Below are positions 17,786 to 31,104 of a stretch of 64,000 nucleotides of DNA, piece after piece (the stretch's first letter is position 1; each line of letters opens with the position of its first letter). A program made the position numbers and the translations under genes. The DNA is from Providencia alcalifaciens DSM 30120 (GTDB lineage: Bacteria > Pseudomonadota > Gammaproteobacteria > Enterobacterales > Enterobacteriaceae), in assembly GCF_000173415.1 (NCBI RefSeq), contig NZ_ABXW01000045.1, positions 49,918 through 113,917 of the forward strand, read 5' to 3'. The notes beneath the pieces are model-generated. The model made no database searches and was not told the DNA's origin. It saw only the letters and a program-made list of their open reading frames with translations.

Positions 17786-18817
17786 ATGAAACTTAAGACT
17801 CTTTCTACACTTGTTGCAGCAGGCTTATCCCTTGCCGCTATGACGACAGCAGCAAACGCTGCGGGTCGCTTAGTGGTTTACTGTAGTGCGACCAATGCAA
17901 TGTGCGAAGCGGAAACGCAAGCATTTGCTAAAAAATACGACGTTAAAACCACCTTCGTTCGTAATGGTTCGGGCAGTACTTTGGCAAAAATCGAAGCTGA
18001 AAAACGCAACCCACAAGCAGACGTTTGGTATGGTGGAACTCTCGACCCACATTCACAAGCTGGTGAAATGGATCTGTTAGAACCTTATAAATCCCCTAAC
18101 CTGTCTCAAATCATGCCGCAATTCCAAGATCCAGCAAAACGCAAAGGCAACTACTCCTCTGCGGTTTATATCGGAATTTTAGGTTTTGGTGTGAATAAAG
18201 ATCGTTTAAAAGAGAAAGGATTACCAATCCCAACTTGCTGGAAAGATCTGACTAAGCCTGAATATAAAGGTGAAATTCAAATCGCCGATCCACAAAGTTC
18301 AGGTACTGCCTACACCGCATTGGCAACCTTTGACCAACTGTGGGGCAACGAGCAAGCATTCGATTACCTGAAAAAATTAAACGCTAACATCTCTCAATAC
18401 ACGAAATCAGGTATTGCCCCTGCGCGTAACGCAGCGCGCGGCGAATCCGCAATTGGTATCGGTTTCCTTCATGACTATTCTTTAGAAGTGGAAAATGGCG
18501 CACCATTAGAACTAATCGCACCATGTGAAGGTACAGGTTACGAAATTGGCGGGATCAGTATTCTGAAAAACGCGCGTAATATGGACAATGCCAAACTGTT
18601 CGTGGATTTTGTTCTCTCCAAAGAAGCCCAAGAGCTGAGCTGGAAACAAGGTCAATCTTACCAAATCCTGACCAACACCACGGCAGAATCCTCACCTCTG
18701 TCTCTGAAACTTAAAGACTTAAACTTAATCAACTACGATATGGATAAATACGGCGATGCTGAAGTCCGTAAAAATCTGATCAACAAGTGGGTGACTGAAG
18801 TCAAAATGAGTAAGTAA
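17786..18817 (+). CDS. afuA: Periplasmic sugar-phosphate binding protein, AfuA-like
   Basis: 343 residues. Signal peptide MKLKTLSTLVAAGLSLAAMTTAANAA, then GRLVVYCSATNAMCEAETQAF, a family-1 iron/Fbp-type binding protein. AfuA-type proteins of this family were first labelled ferric-binding but in Actinobacillus and Citrobacter bind hexose phosphates. An in-frame GTG at 17768 is ignored because AAAGGA precedes the ATG at 17786. The adjacent uhpABC genes strongly favour sugar phosphate over iron as ligand (inference). A perfect hairpin follows the stop codon. Confidence 0.85.
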   Translation: MKLKTLSTLVAAGLSLAAMTTAANAAGRLVVYCSATNAMCEAETQAFAKKYDVKTTFVRNGSGSTLAKIEAEKRNPQADVWYGGTLDPHSQAGEMDLLEPYKSPNLSQIMPQFQDPAKRKGNYSSAVYIGILGFGVNKDRLKEKGLPIPTCWKDLTKPEYKGEIQIADPQSSGTAYTALATFDQLWGNEQAFDYLKKLNANISQYTKSGIAPARNAARGESAIGIGFLHDYSLEVENGAPLELIAPCEGTGYEIGGISILKNARNMDNAKLFVDFVLSKEAQELSWKQGQSYQILTNTTAESSPLSLKLKDLNLINYDMDKYGDAEVRKNLINKWVTEVKMSK

Positions 18818-18823
18818 TACGCC

Positions 18824-18848
18824 CAGTGCGGCGCTTGTCGCCGCACTG
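18824..18848 (+). terminator. Intercistronic hairpin between afuA and afuB
   Basis: CAGTGCGGCG (18824-18833) and CGCCGCACTG (18839-18848) form a perfect 10-bp stem with a 5-base loop. No U-tract follows. Such a hairpin after a binding-protein gene usually stabilises the upstream mRNA or acts as a leaky terminator, giving more binding protein than permease. The afuA-afuB gap is 256 bp; a second small hairpin (GTCTGC/GCAGAC) is near 18932-18948. Confidence 0.65.
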
Positions 18849-19073
18849 AGTATTTCACTCAGCGTTATTCGCTTGCTTAACGATTTGATGTACTAACTAC
18901 TTACTATAAAAATGATGCCCAATAAGAGAGTGTCTGCTATCCGCAGACGGCTCAAGGCTGGCTCACTCATTAGAACGATAATATTAATTAAGTTCAAAAT
19001 TATTTTCGTTATAAATCATGATATTAAATTAATGAATTATTAACTCAATAATAATGAACTTAGGGGAAAAACA

Positions 19074-21152
19074 ATGCCTCAGACCTTAACCCTAACAGCC
19101 TCGAAGAAAAAGGACAGTATCTTCCTTTGGATTCTGATAGCTTGGCTGGGCTTCGCTCTGTTACCCTCATGGAGCCTCGACTACGGCTTATTCGACTCAA
19201 CCCAAGAAGAGATTTTCGCTGCGTACGGCTGGAGCAGTGTCAATATCAGTTGGCTATGGTATCTATTGCCTTCTATTTTACTGTTAAGACCCATCACTGC
19301 CGCTGATCGCAACCAAAAAACGCGTCACTATATCGACATTGCCGTGGCTGCAATTACCGCCGTTGTCGTCATTATTAGTGCCTATTTGGTAGGCACAGGA
19401 TTAGGCTACTCCGCCATTACGCTGTTTATTGCATTGGGTATGATAATGACCCATGCTCTCACTCGCTTAGAGTGGCTGGGTGGCGACCAATTTGTGATTG
19501 GCTCCCTGATCACCGTTGTCGCACTGATTGCGCTGTTTATCGTATTTCCCAGTGTGGCAATTTTTATTCCGATGTTTACTGATGGGAACGGAGATTTTGC
19601 ACCATTTGCATTTGTGGCTATTTTAACGCAGTCGCACATTGTTCAGGTCATTATTAACTCTATTTTCCTTTCATTAGCCGTCGGTGTTGGATGTACCTTC
19701 TTTGGTTTAATCCTGGCAATTTACACTACAAGAATTGCTAAGCGTTCCGCGATTATTGGTCGCGTATTCTCAATTCTACCGATTGTTACCCCGCCATTTG
19801 TGGTTGGTTTAGGGGTGACCTTGATGATGGGTCGTTCCGGTTATATCACCGAATTCTTAGCAACCTATATGGGGTTAGAAAATACTAACTGGTTATATGG
19901 CTTTACGGGAATTTGGTTAGCGCAAGTTCTGGCATTTACGCCGATGTCATTTATGATCCTCGATGGTGCGATTAAAACTATTCACCCTTCACTGGAAGAA
20001 GCGTCATACACCTTAAGAGCTAACCGCTACCAAACATTTTTCAACGTGTTTATGCCGCTGTTGAAACCCGCGCTAGCTAACGCATTCTTAATTGTCATTG
20101 TGCAATCCCTTGCTGACTTCAGTAACCCATTAGTGTTAGGGGGTAACTTTGATGTTCTGGCGACGCAAATTTACTTCTATATCACCGGTTCTCAGCTCGA
20201 TTACCAAGCCGCCAGTACCTTAGGCGCATCCTTATTAGTCTTCTCATTGCTGGTTTTCTGCGTGCAATACATGTGGATTGGTAAACGTTCTTACGTCACC
20301 GTTTCCGGTAAATCTTACCGTGGCGATGTGCAACCACTGCCCGTTTCTCTTGTCGCAACAGTGACAACAATTCTTGGTATTTGGGTCGCTTTTAACGTCT
20401 TATTATACGGTAGCATTTTCTACGGTAGTTTCACCGTAAACTGGGGCGTGGACTACACCTTAACACTGGATAACTTTATCAAGTTGTTTGGTCAAGGTTT
20501 TGATGATGGTGCATGGCCTTCATTGCTGGATACGTTGTTATATGCAGGTATCGCAGCCCCTATCACGGCAATCTTAGGATTACTCATTGCCTATATTGTG
20601 GTTCGCCAAGATTTCCGTGGTAAGAAAACCATCGAATTTACTACCATGCTGTGCTTTGCCGTTCCGGGGACTGTGGCTGGGGTGTCTTATATCCTCGCCT
20701 TTAACGACACACCGTTCTATTTAACGGGGACTGCGGCAATCGTGATTATCTCCATGACTATGCGTAACGTGCCTGTAGGAATCCGTGCAGGTATCGCAGG
20801 ATTAGGGCAAATTGACAAATCATTAGATGAAGCCTCCCTCAGCTTACGAGCAGGTTCAATGCGCACAATTTTCCACATTCTGTTGCCATTATTACGCCCT
20901 GCTATTTTATCTGCGTTGATCTACAGCTTCGTACGCGCCATCACCACCGTTAGCGCCATCGTATTCTTAGTGACGCCAGATACGCGTGTGGCAACCGCCT
21001 ATATCTTGAACCGTGTTGAAGATGGTGAATATGGTGTCGCCATTGCCTATGGTTCTATTCTGATCGTGGTCATGCTCGCGATTATCTTCTTATTTGACTA
21101 TTTAATTGGCGAAGCCCGTGTTTCACGTTCCAAAGCCAAAAATGCACAGTAA
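19074..21152 (+). CDS. afuB: ABC importer permease, AfuB-like (fused two-domain)
   Basis: 692 residues, inner-membrane permease with two MetI-type halves in one chain, typical of Fbp/Afu transporters. Each half has an intact EAA coupling loop: [19 protein letters not shown] near residue 307 and [19 protein letters not shown] near residue 585. The first ~170 residues add extra hydrophobic segments. It pairs with AfuA and AfuC and is 16 bp from afuC. AfuB/AfuC identity rests on operon context and family form. Confidence 0.85.
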   Translation: MPQTLTLTASKKKDSIFLWILIAWLGFALLPSWSLDYGLFDSTQEEIFAAYGWSSVNISWLWYLLPSILLLRPITAADRNQKTRHYIDIAVAAITAVVVIISAYLVGTGLGYSAITLFIALGMIMTHALTRLEWLGGDQFVIGSLITVVALIALFIVFPSVAIFIPMFTDGNGDFAPFAFVAILTQSHIVQVIINSIFLSLAVGVGCTFFGLILAIYTTRIAKRSAIIGRVFSILPIVTPPFVVGLGVTLMMGRSGYITEFLATYMGLENTNWLYGFTGIWLAQVLAFTPMSFMILDGAIKTIHPSLEEASYTLRANRYQTFFNVFMPLLKPALANAFLIVIVQSLADFSNPLVLGGNFDVLATQIYFYITGSQLDYQAASTLGASLLVFSLLVFCVQYMWIGKRSYVTVSGKSYRGDVQPLPVSLVATVTTILGIWVAFNVLLYGSIFYGSFTVNWGVDYTLTLDNFIKLFGQGFDDGAWPSLLDTLLYAGIAAPITAILGLLIAYIVVRQDFRGKKTIEFTTMLCFAVPGTVAGVSYILAFNDTPFYLTGTAAIVIISMTMRNVPVGIRAGIAGLGQIDKSLDEASLSLRAGSMRTIFHILLPLLRPAILSALIYSFVRAITTVSAIVFLVTPDTRVATAYILNRVEDGEYGVAIAYGSILIVVMLAIIFLFDYLIGEARVSRSKAKNAQ

Positions 21153-21168
21153 TCATGGAGTCACTGAC

Positions 21169-22209
21169 ATGACACAGAAAAGTTTCGTTGAATTAAAAAA
21201 TATAACTAAACGCTTTGGCGACAATACGGTCATCGACGATTTAAGTCTTTCCATTCCGCAGGGGAGTATGGTAACCCTGTTGGGTCCATCGGGCTGCGGT
21301 AAGACAACCGTGCTGCGCTTAGTGGCAGGATTAGAAAAACCCACTGAAGGGCGCATGTTTATCGATGGCGAAGATGTGACTGACCGTTCGATTCAACAAC
21401 GTGATATTTGTATGGTTTTCCAATCCTATGCCCTATTCCCACACATGTCTTTAGGGGATAACGTCGGTTACGGATTGAAAATGCTCGGTTTACCAAAAGC
21501 CGAAATCAAACAACGCGTACAAGAAGCATTAGAATTAGTGGACTTAGCAGGCTTTGCAGACCGTTTCGTTGACCAAATTTCAGGTGGACAACAGCAACGT
21601 GTAGCACTGGCACGCGCCCTGATTTTGAAGCCTAAAGTACTGTTATTTGATGAACCACTCAGTAACTTAGATGCCAACTTACGTCGCAGCATGCGTGAAA
21701 AGATTCGTGAGCTACAACAACAGTTTAATATTACTTCTTTGTATGTTACTCACGATCAAAGTGAAGCCTTTGCCGTCTCGGATATGGTCTTGGTGATGAA
21801 CAAAGGTAAAATTATGCAGTTAGGCTCTCCACAGGAGCTTTACCGCCAGCCAGCCTCTAAATTTATGGCGAGCTTTATGGGCGATGCAAACATTTTCCCT
21901 GCAACACTCAGCAATGATACCGTGGATATTTTTGATTATCGTTTACCGCGCCCAGCGCAGTTCATGACAAATAAAACACAAGTGACCGTCGGCGTTCGTC
22001 CTGAAGCCATTACCTTAAGTAAACAAGGTGAAGATAGCCAACGTTGTACTATCACCCATGTTGCTTACATGGGACCTCAATACGAAGTGACGGTAGATTG
22101 GCATGGTCAATCGATGTTGTTACAGATTAACGCGACGCAATTGCAGCCGTCTGTTGGTGAAGAGCTGTATTTACAGATCCATCCATACGGGATATTTATC
22201 TTAGAATAA
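21169..22209 (+). CDS. afuC: ABC importer ATPase, AfuC-like
   Basis: 346 residues. Walker [11 protein letters not shown] (near residue 39), Q-loop [11 protein letters not shown], signature [14 protein letters not shown], Walker [14 protein letters not shown], and a C-terminal TOBE-type domain ([12 protein letters not shown]). Energises the AfuAB importer. An in-frame upstream ATG at 21106 overlaps afuB. I choose [17 protein letters not shown] at 21169 with GGAG 8 bases before it. An intrinsic terminator ends the operon. Confidence 0.88.
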   Translation: MTQKSFVELKNITKRFGDNTVIDDLSLSIPQGSMVTLLGPSGCGKTTVLRLVAGLEKPTEGRMFIDGEDVTDRSIQQRDICMVFQSYALFPHMSLGDNVGYGLKMLGLPKAEIKQRVQEALELVDLAGFADRFVDQISGGQQQRVALARALILKPKVLLFDEPLSNLDANLRRSMREKIRELQQQFNITSLYVTHDQSEAFAVSDMVLVMNKGKIMQLGSPQELYRQPASKFMASFMGDANIFPATLSNDTVDIFDYRLPRPAQFMTNKTQVTVGVRPEAITLSKQGEDSQRCTITHVAYMGPQYEVTVDWHGQSMLLQINATQLQPSVGEELYLQIHPYGIFILE

Positions 22210-22237
22210 GTCATGCTTATTTGACATTTTCTTAGCT

Positions 22238-22267
22238 AAACCGCCTTTCGGGGCGGTTTTTTATTTT
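22238..22267 (+). terminator. Terminator of the afu operon
   Basis: AAACCGCC (22238-22245) pairs with GGCGGTTT (22252-22259) across a short loop, followed by TTTTTTATTTT. It is 29 bp after the afuC stop. Confidence 0.92.
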
Positions 22268-22277
22268 GCTACATGAA

Positions 22278-22330
22278 TAAAAAAATCCCCCGATATATTA
22301 GGCGAATTCACCTGTTTATCGGGGGATTTA
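22278..22330 (-). terminator. purL terminator
   Basis: On the minus strand AAATCCCCCGATA pairs with TATCGGGGGAT across a 25-base loop and is followed by seven Ts. It lies 35 bp after the purL stop. Confidence 0.85.
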
Positions 22331-22364
22331 TATTCAGCTCATTGTTCAAATAGCCGTTTTAATC

Positions 22365-25300
22365 TTACCCTAATTGTTTACGTGCATTACGGAAAATACG
22401 CATCCATGGGCTATCTTCTCCCCAGTTTTCTGGGTGCCAAGAGTTGCTGACCGTACGGAACACACGCTCTGGATGCGGCATCATGATAGTTGCACGTCCA
22501 TCCGTGGATGTTACCGCAGTAATCCCATTAACCGATCCATTCGGGTTAGCTGGATATTGCTCAGTCACTTGACCATAGTTGTTCACGAAGCGCATTGCCA
22601 CCAGCGAGCTATTTTCTAACTGGGTTAAATGCGTCGCTGCACGGGCTTCTACCTGACCTTCACCGTGAGATACCGCAATCGGCATACGTGAGCCAGCCAT
22701 ATTTTGCAGTAACAATGATGGGCTATTCGCAATTTCCACTAAGCTAAAGCGGGCTTCAAAACGTTCTGAACGGTTACGGACAAAACGCGGCCAATAGTCA
22801 GCCCCTGGGATCAGCTCATGCAAGTTAGACATCATCTGGCAACCATTACAAACCCCTAAAGATAAAGTATCTGGGCGATTGAAGAAGGCTGCAAATTCAT
22901 CACGAACGCGGTTGTTAAACAGAATGGACTTCGCCCATCCCTCACCTGCACCGAGCACGTCACCGTAAGAGAAGCCACCGCACGCAACTAACGCTTGGAA
23001 TTGTTCAAGGGATAAGTTGCCCGATAATAAATCACTCATGTGCACATCGATAGCATCAAAACCAGCGCGATCCCATGCAGCTGCCATCTCCACATGTGAG
23101 TTAACCCCTTGCTCACGTAGAACGGCCACTTTTGGACGAATACCGGAAGCGATATACGGCGCAGCAATATCATCAGCAATATCGTAAGTCAGTTTGACGT
23201 TCAAACCTGGATCTTGATTATCTTTCTTTGCTTGATGCTCTTGGTCTGCGCACTCTTCGTTATCACGTAAACGCTGCATTTGCCATGTGGTCTCTGCCCA
23301 GCACTCACGTAATGCGCTACGAGAACCATTATAAACAACCGTATCACGGCTATTGATAATCACCGCATCATCTTGGGTTGCAGAACCTAAGTAGTGAACA
23401 CAGCTCGCTAAGCCTGCATCTGCAAAACACTGCTCTACATAATGGCGGTCGGTACCTTGAATTTGAATCACCGCGCCCAACTCTTCATTGAATAACGCGG
23501 CTAGTGTATCTTCATCAAACGAACTGATATCAACATTAATTCCGCAGTGACCTGCAAATGCCATTTCAACTAACGTGACAAACAGCCCGCCATCTGAACG
23601 GTCATGGTATGCCAGTAATTTTTGCTCGGATAACAATGTTTGGATTGTATTAAAGAAGCCTAATAACAGCGCTGGGTCGCGAACATCTGGCGCTTTATTA
23701 CCTAGTTGACGATAAACTTGTGCGAGCGCAGAACCACCAAGCGCATTGTGACCTTGACCAAGATCGATCAATAGCAAGCCGTTATCCGCTGTCGTTTTCA
23801 GCTCAGGAGTGACGGTCAGACGCACGTCTTCAACACGACCAAAGGCACTGATAATCAACGATAATGGTGACGTCATTTCTCGCTCTTCACCATTTTGCTG
23901 CCAGCGCGTCTTCATCGACATTGAGTCTTTACCTACTGGGATAGTCAAACCTAACGCTGGGCATAATTCTTCACCGACCGCTTTAACAGCTTCATACAGT
24001 CCCGCATCTTCACCAGGATGTCCCGCAGCAGACATCCAGTTAGCAGACAACTTCACGCGTTTGAGATCCTGTACATAAGAACAGGCTAAGTTGGTCAACG
24101 CTTCCCCCACCGCCATGCGTGCGGAAGCGGCAAAATCTAACAATGCCACAGGTGTTCTTTCACCAATGGACATGGATTCACCATAGTAGCTATCTAAGCT
24201 TGCTGTTGTCACCGCGCAATCAGCTACTGGAATCTGCCATGGACCGACCATTTGATCACGAGCAACCATACCTGTTACCGTGCGGTCACCGATCGTAATT
24301 AAGAAGGTTTTCTCTGCAACAGCAGGTAAATGCAGAACACGTTTTACCGCTTCAGTTAAGTCGATTGACGTTCTATCTAATGACTCAGGCTCAGCTTTCT
24401 GTGATTTAACATCACGCAGCATTTTCGGTGTTTTACCCAATAACACATCAAGCGGCATATCAATAGGTTGATTATCGAAATGCGCATCGTTTAGGGTTAA
24501 ATGGCGCTCTTCAGTGGCTTCACCAATCACAGCAAACGACGCACGTTCGCGCTCACAAATCTCAGTGAATAAAGAGAGTTGCTCTGGCGCAACAGCCATC
24601 ACATAACGCTCTTGAGATTCATTACACCATACTTCTAGTGGGCTCATACCCGGCTCATCATTCAGAATTTTGCGCAGTTCAAAGCGACCACCACGGCCAC
24701 CATCGCTCACCAACTCGGGCATTGCGTTCGATAAACCGCCCGCGCCGACGTCATGGATAAACAGAATTGGGTTTTTATCACCTAACTGCCAGCATTTATC
24801 GATAACTTCTTGGCAGCGACGCTCCATTTCTGCGTTATCACGTTGAACGGAAGCAAAATCAAGATCCGCGGCAGATTGACCCGAGGTCATGGATGACGCA
24901 GCTCCCCCACCTAAGCCGATATTCATGGATGGACCACCCAGAACAATCAGTTTAGCGCCAACAGTAATTTCGCCTTTTTGAACGTGATCTGCACGGATGT
25001 TACCAATACCGCCTGCTAACATAATTGGCTTATGGTAACCGCGTAATTCTTCACCATTATGGCTATTGACTTTCTCTTCATAGGTACGGAAATAACCTAA
25101 TAAAGCGGGACGCCCAAATTCGTTGTTAAATGCCGCGCCGCCTAAAGGACCTTCAGTCATAATATCTAGCGCTGTAACGATACGCTCTGGCTTACCAAAA
25201 TCTTCTTCCCACGGTTGTTCAAAGCCAGGAATACGTAAATTTGAAACTGAGAAGCCGACTAAGCCTGCTTTAGGTTTTGCACCGCGCCCTGTTGCACCTT

Positions 25301-26252
25301 CATCACGAATTTCACCACCAGAGCCTGTTGCCGCACCGGGCCAAGGAGAAATGGCTGTTGGGTGGTTATGGGTTTCGACTTTCATCAGAATGTGTGCATC
25401 TTCCTGATGGTAGCGATAAGTGCGCCCATCAGGCTCTGGGAAGAAGCGTCCTACTGAAGAACCTTCCATCACCGCCGCATTATCTTTATATGCGGATAAG
25501 ACATGGTCAGGGGTTTTTTCGAAGGTATTTTTAATCATTTTAAACAGGGATTTCGGTTGTGTTTCCCCATCAATGATCCAATCTGCGTTGAAAATTTTAT
25601 GGCGGCAGTGTTCGGAATTTGCTTGCGCAAACATATACAACTCAACATCCGTAGGATTGCGTTTTAATCCTGTGAATGCCTCTAATAAATAATCGATTTC
25701 ATCGTCAGCTAATGCTAAGCCCATTTCTTTGTTTGCGGTGTCTAACGCTAAACGACCGCCTTCGATGATATCAATCACTTTCATCGGCGCAGGCTGATGT
25801 TGCACAAATAACGTTTCAGCCTGTTCAAAGGAGGCAAAAACCGTTTCCATCATGCGGTCATGCAATAGGCTGATGACGAGATCCCACTGCTCATGAGTCA
25901 GTGAATCGGCTTGAATATAGTAAGCAACGCCGCGTTCAATACGTTTAACTTGTGTTAAACCACAGTTATGGGCAATGTCTGTGGCTTTAGAAGACCAAGG
26001 AGAGATAGTTCCTGGGCGTGGAGTGACTAAAATTAATTTTCCAAATGGCTCATGCTCAGCTAGAGAAGGACCATATTTTAATAAACTACTCAGCTTACCT
26101 TGCTCACTGCCACTTAATGGGGCTGATAGCTCAGCAAAATGCATATATTCAGCATAGATATCCGTTACTGGGAGCTGTTTTTCAGCAAACAGCGCCAAAA
26201 GGCGGGTAATACGAAATGCTGATAGTGCCGGTGAGCCACGCAAAATTTCCAT
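22365..26252 (-). CDS. purL: Phosphoribosylformylglycinamidine synthase PurL
   Basis: 1295 residues, the single-chain form of gamma-proteobacteria. Converts FGAR to FGAM with ATP and glutamine in purine synthesis. An N-terminal domain and two AIR-synthase-like halves ([32 protein letters not shown]) are followed by a C-terminal glutaminase with the Cys in [13 protein letters not shown] and the His/Glu of [14 protein letters not shown] three codons upstream is possible, but [15 protein letters not shown] matches the E. coli start. A PurR box lies 85 bp upstream. Confidence 0.97.
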   Translation of the reverse strand: MEILRGSPALSAFRITRLLALFAEKQLPVTDIYAEYMHFAELSAPLSGSEQGKLSSLLKYGPSLAEHEPFGKLILVTPRPGTISPWSSKATDIAHNCGLTQVKRIERGVAYYIQADSLTHEQWDLVISLLHDRMMETVFASFEQAETLFVQHQPAPMKVIDIIEGGRLALDTANKEMGLALADDEIDYLLEAFTGLKRNPTDVELYMFAQANSEHCRHKIFNADWIIDGETQPKSLFKMIKNTFEKTPDHVLSAYKDNAAVMEGSSVGRFFPEPDGRTYRYHQEDAHILMKVETHNHPTAISPWPGAATGSGGEIRDEGATGRGAKPKAGLVGFSVSNLRIPGFEQPWEEDFGKPERIVTALDIMTEGPLGGAAFNNEFGRPALLGYFRTYEEKVNSHNGEELRGYHKPIMLAGGIGNIRADHVQKGEITVGAKLIVLGGPSMNIGLGGGAASSMTSGQSAADLDFASVQRDNAEMERRCQEVIDKCWQLGDKNPILFIHDVGAGGLSNAMPELVSDGGRGGRFELRKILNDEPGMSPLEVWCNESQERYVMAVAPEQLSLFTEICERERASFAVIGEATEERHLTLNDAHFDNQPIDMPLDVLLGKTPKMLRDVKSQKAEPESLDRTSIDLTEAVKRVLHLPAVAEKTFLITIGDRTVTGMVARDQMVGPWQIPVADCAVTTASLDSYYGESMSIGERTPVALLDFAASARMAVGEALTNLACSYVQDLKRVKLSANWMSAAGHPGEDAGLYEAVKAVGEELCPALGLTIPVGKDSMSMKTRWQQNGEEREMTSPLSLIISAFGRVEDVRLTVTPELKTTADNGLLLIDLGQGHNALGGSALAQVYRQLGNKAPDVRDPALLLGFFNTIQTLLSEQKLLAYHDRSDGGLFVTLVEMAFAGHCGINVDISSFDEDTLAALFNEELGAVIQIQGTDRHYVEQCFADAGLASCVHYLGSATQDDAVIINSRDTVVYNGSRSALRECWAETTWQMQRLRDNEECADQEHQAKKDNQDPGLNVKLTYDIADDIAAPYIASGIRPKVAVLREQGVNSHVEMAAAWDRAGFDAIDVHMSDLLSGNLSLEQFQALVACGGFSYGDVLGAGEGWAKSILFNNRVRDEFAAFFNRPDTLSLGVCNGCQMMSNLHELIPGADYWPRFVRNRSERFEARFSLVEIANSPSLLLQNMAGSRMPIAVSHGEGQVEARAATHLTQLENSSLVAMRFVNNYGQVTEQYPANPNGSVNGITAVTSTDGRATIMMPHPERVFRTVSNSWHPENWGEDSPWMRIFRNARKQLG

Positions 26253-26336
26253 AGTCTTCAATTCTCTCTTTTAAACGCCAGCCCTGATCACGAAAGCAGG
26301 GAAACCGGCGCCCATTATAGAGCAATGTTCATCAAT

Positions 26337-26352
26337 ACGAAACCGTTTGCGT
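26337..26352 (-). promoter_or_regulatory. PurR operator at purL
   Basis: On the minus strand ACGCAAACGGTTTCGT, a 14/16 match to the PurR consensus and, as I recall, identical to the E. coli purL operator. It sits 85 bp before the purL start in the divergent purL-mltF region. Confidence 0.85.
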
Positions 26353-26520
26353 GATTAAAAATAGAGCGATTAGTTAAATATTAATATGTGCTAAATACGA
26401 TAATATTAGTTGCACCGATCGTCATAGTTAGAGCAAAATACGAAACCACTGGATTTATAACCATGATTAAACAGTCCCTACATAGAACACAGCACCCGTG
26501 CTTACACGAGAAATAATTAT

Positions 26521-28685
<2,165 letters not shown>

Positions 28686-28762
28686 TCACTCATTCAACTC
28701 AGACAGTTGATTATTACGAAATGTTAAAGTGACTGCAAATTGAATCGAATATTAATCAATGG

Positions 28763-29410
28763 CTAATTGCTAAAAATGGCGAGTTTTGCAGCAAATCCCA
28801 TAAAAAATGCGCCTACCGTACAGTTCCCCAGTTTTGCTAAAATTTGCTTTTCTCGTAAAAAACGGGCGATTAAATAACCACTAAAAATTAATAAGCTTAA
28901 ATACAAGAAACTGACTGTTTCTAAGATAACCGCCAAGACCATATACGGAATCCAAGCATGGCTATAATTAAAATCGATAAATTGAATAAAGAAAGAGATA
29001 TAGAATAAAATGGCTTTAGGGTTTGTTAAACTCAGCACCAAGGCACGTGTGAAGTAATTTTCTTTTTTTATTTCAATGTGTTCCATATCAGCTGATAGCG
29101 CTTTCTTCTGCCAAAATGTTGCGTACAAAATTTTACAGCCCAAATATAAAAGATAAGCCGCCCCTAGATACCGCACGATCATGAATAAGGTTGGAGAAGC
29201 TTTGATTACCGAGGCTACCCCAATGAATGAAAGAAAAATCAGAATCGCATCCCCAGTAAACACCCCTATAGCAGCACGATAGCCAGCTTTAGTTCCGTGC
29301 GAAGTACTTGATTTTAATACATACAACGAATTTGGACCCGGAACTATAATGATCAACACCAAGCCCGCCAAATAGGTCCAAAAGTTCAACACCCCTAGAT
29401 TCTCAAACAT
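28763..29410 (-). CDS. leuE: LysE/RhtB-family amino-acid exporter, LeuE-like
   Basis: 215 residues, about six membrane segments. Contains the family signature IIVPGPNSLYVLKSSTSHGTKAGYRAAIGVF and LSLTNPKAILFYISFFIQF. Sequence order and length resemble E. coli leucine exporter LeuE (YeaS, 212). The ATG at 29408-29410 has AGGA 9 bases before it; a GTG two codons upstream is too close to that site. It is not at this place in E. coli, so it belongs to the variable part of the purL-yfhL interval. Substrate leucine is inferred. Confidence 0.8.
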   Translation of the reverse strand: MFENLGVLNFWTYLAGLVLIIIVPGPNSLYVLKSSTSHGTKAGYRAAIGVFTGDAILIFLSFIGVASVIKASPTLFMIVRYLGAAYLLYLGCKILYATFWQKKALSADMEHIEIKKENYFTRALVLSLTNPKAILFYISFFIQFIDFNYSHAWIPYMVLAVILETVSFLYLSLLIFSGYLIARFLREKQILAKLGNCTVGAFFMGFAAKLAIFSN

Positions 29411-29599
29411 AGCCACTTCCTAATAATTTTTTCTTATTACTATCACAGTTAGGATTTATTGTGAATATTCTACTTTTATTAATTTTTAAATCATTTGAAT
29501 ATATAAAACAAACTAATAATTAACATTATTTTAAACCGCTCTTTCGTTAAATATGATTAACACGCAATTAAGTTTTCATAATTTAAATAAGAGGAAAAT

Positions 29600-30049
29600 A
29601 TGGCTTTTATTAGAAGAACCGTGCAAACAAATATCTTTGAAGAGTTTTATCCAACTACACTCGCATTCAGTGCTGGCAAAAAAAACTATTTTTTAGGGCA
29701 TTCAAAAGATAAGTCTTACATGATTTACAACATGACGGATGCGGGAAGAATCGAACCTACCGTTGTTGTACAAAAAGGTAAATTAAAGACTTACCTACAA
29801 AATATCCAAGCTTTCTACGATTCAACTCAAAACAAACAGTATCTATACGGTTATAACCTCGATGAAAAAGTTATCGATGTGTATCAAATAGCAGATAACG
29901 CAAGTATACAATTAATGTATTCTGAAGAATTCTCTATCGAAGACTCTATTAAGTCAGCGACCTTCTTTATCATTAATGGCGTACTGCATTTCTATACTCA
30001 GTCAGATAAAACTAAAAACTGGTTTATTTACAACTTAATCACTTATTAA
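29600..30049 (+). CDS. Unknown small protein with three beta-propeller-like repeats
   Basis: 149 residues, not recognised. No signal peptide or membrane segment. Three segments of ~40-45 residues share a pattern of aromatic-rich strands: AFSAGKKNYFLGHSKDKSYMIYNM, AFYDSTQNKQYLYGYN...VIDVYQI and FFIINGVLHFYTQ...NWFIYNL. That spacing suggests propeller blades or a lectin-like repeat, although three blades alone would be too few for a closed ring. The ribosome site AGAGGAAA precedes the ATG, and a clean terminator follows. Base composition is more AT-rich than neighbours. Accessory gene of unknown role. Confidence 0.7.
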   Translation: MAFIRRTVQTNIFEEFYPTTLAFSAGKKNYFLGHSKDKSYMIYNMTDAGRIEPTVVVQKGKLKTYLQNIQAFYDSTQNKQYLYGYNLDEKVIDVYQIADNASIQLMYSEEFSIEDSIKSATFFIINGVLHFYTQSDKTKNWFIYNLITY

Positions 30050-30070
30050 TTTAATATTTTTGGTTCTCCC

Positions 30071-30100
30071 AAATAAGGGCTTTTAAAGTCCTTATTTTAT
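30071..30100 (+). terminator. Terminator of the repeat-protein gene
   Basis: AAATAAGGGCT pairs with AAGTCCTTATTT (one G-U pair) and is followed by TATTTAT. It is 22 bp after the stop codon of the repeat protein. Confidence 0.75.
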
Positions 30101-30299
30101 TTATATATAAAAAATTCTAATCTTAATTATTTTTGATGAACAACTTGCTGCTGCCTTTTTACGTCTTATTCTTGGGAGCATTTCTTTATCGTAAGTTCAA
30201 TTTTCTTAACCACAATTCAGTGTCTAATTGATTTACTTCAGTGTAAAATGGCGTTCGAAAACGTATACTACTGGTTTGAATCTGATATAACTAATTGAA

Positions 30300-30560
30300 A
30301 TGGCACTATTAATTACTAAAAAATGCATTAACTGCGATATGTGTGAACCCGAATGCCCAAATGATGCAATCTTCATGGGGGCGGAGATCTATGAAATAGA
30401 TTCTAACCTATGTACTGAATGCGTTGGGCACTACGATAAACCCACTTGCCAGTCAGTTTGTCCCATCACTAATACGATTATCACTGATCCCGAACATATT
30501 GAGTCCCAAGAACAGCTTTGGGATAAATTTGTCATGATCCATCATGCCGATAAAATCTAA
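30300..30560 (+). CDS. yfhL: 2[4Fe-4S] ferredoxin YfhL
   Basis: 86 residues, same as E. coli YfhL. Two cluster motifs: CINCDMCEPECPNDAI at the N-terminus and CTECVGHYDKPTCQSVCP, with the long CX8C spacing typical of the Allochromatium-type ferredoxin group. Electron carrier; the partner is uncertain. It precedes acpS-pdxJ-recO as in E. coli but on the opposite strand. Confidence 0.93.
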   Translation: MALLITKKCINCDMCEPECPNDAIFMGAEIYEIDSNLCTECVGHYDKPTCQSVCPITNTIITDPEHIESQEQLWDKFVMIHHADKI

Positions 30561-30683
30561 TTTCACAAATACGCTAAATAAGTTTGTTAAAACGACGTGG
30601 CTGAGCTCTGCGCTATTCAATTTTGTTTTACTAAAAACCCCATCCATTGAAGTATTCTTTCATTGAGTACTATTTCATTGACT

Positions 30684-30712
30684 CATTGCCGACCAAAAAT
30701 AAGTCGGCAATG
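30684..30712 (-). terminator. Hairpin after acpS
   Basis: CATTGCCGAC (30684-30693) and GTCGGCAATG (30703-30712) form a perfect 10-bp stem, 8 bp beyond the acpS stop. No U-run follows on the minus strand, so termination may be weak or Rho-assisted. Confidence 0.5.
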
Positions 30713-30720
30713 AATAATGA

Positions 30721-31104
30721 CTACAGACTTTCAATAATCACCGTTGCAGCCGCATAGTGCCGTTCATCTGTAATCGAAACATGAAAATGTGTGGCTTTTA
30801 AGTTATTGGCTAGTTTTAACGCTTCACCGCTCAGTGAAAGTAACGGTTTGCCTAGCTCATCGTTTGTAACTTCAAACTGATTAAAAGCCAAACCATTACG
30901 GATCCCCGTACCTAACGCCTTAGCCGCGGCTTCTTTCACTGCAAATCGTTTAGCGAGAAAACGCGCAGGCTTAGTTTGTTGCTGATACTGCGTGTATTCA
31001 TATTCCGTTAAAATTCGTTTCGCTAAGCTATCCGCGGAGCGCTCAATAACTGATTCAATACGTGTAATTTCAACAATATCTGTTCCTAAACCTACAATAG
31101 CCAT
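30721..31104 (-). CDS. acpS: Holo-[acyl-carrier-protein] synthase AcpS
   Basis: 127 residues (E. coli 126). Transfers 4'-phosphopantetheine from CoA to the serine of acyl carrier protein; Mg-dependent. Motifs [13 protein letters not shown] near the N-terminus and [20 protein letters not shown] in the middle carry the metal-binding Asp and Glu. The start ATG shares one base with the pdxJ stop (TAATG), indicating translational coupling. Confidence 0.96.
   Translation of the reverse strand: MAIVGLGTDIVEITRIESVIERSADSLAKRILTEYEYTQYQQQTKPARFLAKRFAVKEAAAKALGTGIRNGLAFNQFEVTNDELGKPLLSLSGEALKLANNLKATHFHVSITDERHYAAATVIIESL

Noticed and set aside
17786..22209. Reading afuABC as a ferric iron importer
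   Set aside because: Family annotation often says iron, but physical linkage to uhpABC points to sugar phosphate. Ligand residues were not checked by alignment, so iron is unlikely rather than excluded.
23809..25692. Several plus-strand open frames inside purL
   Set aside because: They are shadows of the long purL gene, without ribosome sites or family likeness.
30230..30299. SigmaE promoter for yfhL
   Set aside because: TCTGA is present near 30281 but no GAACTT-like -35 lies 16 bp upstream.
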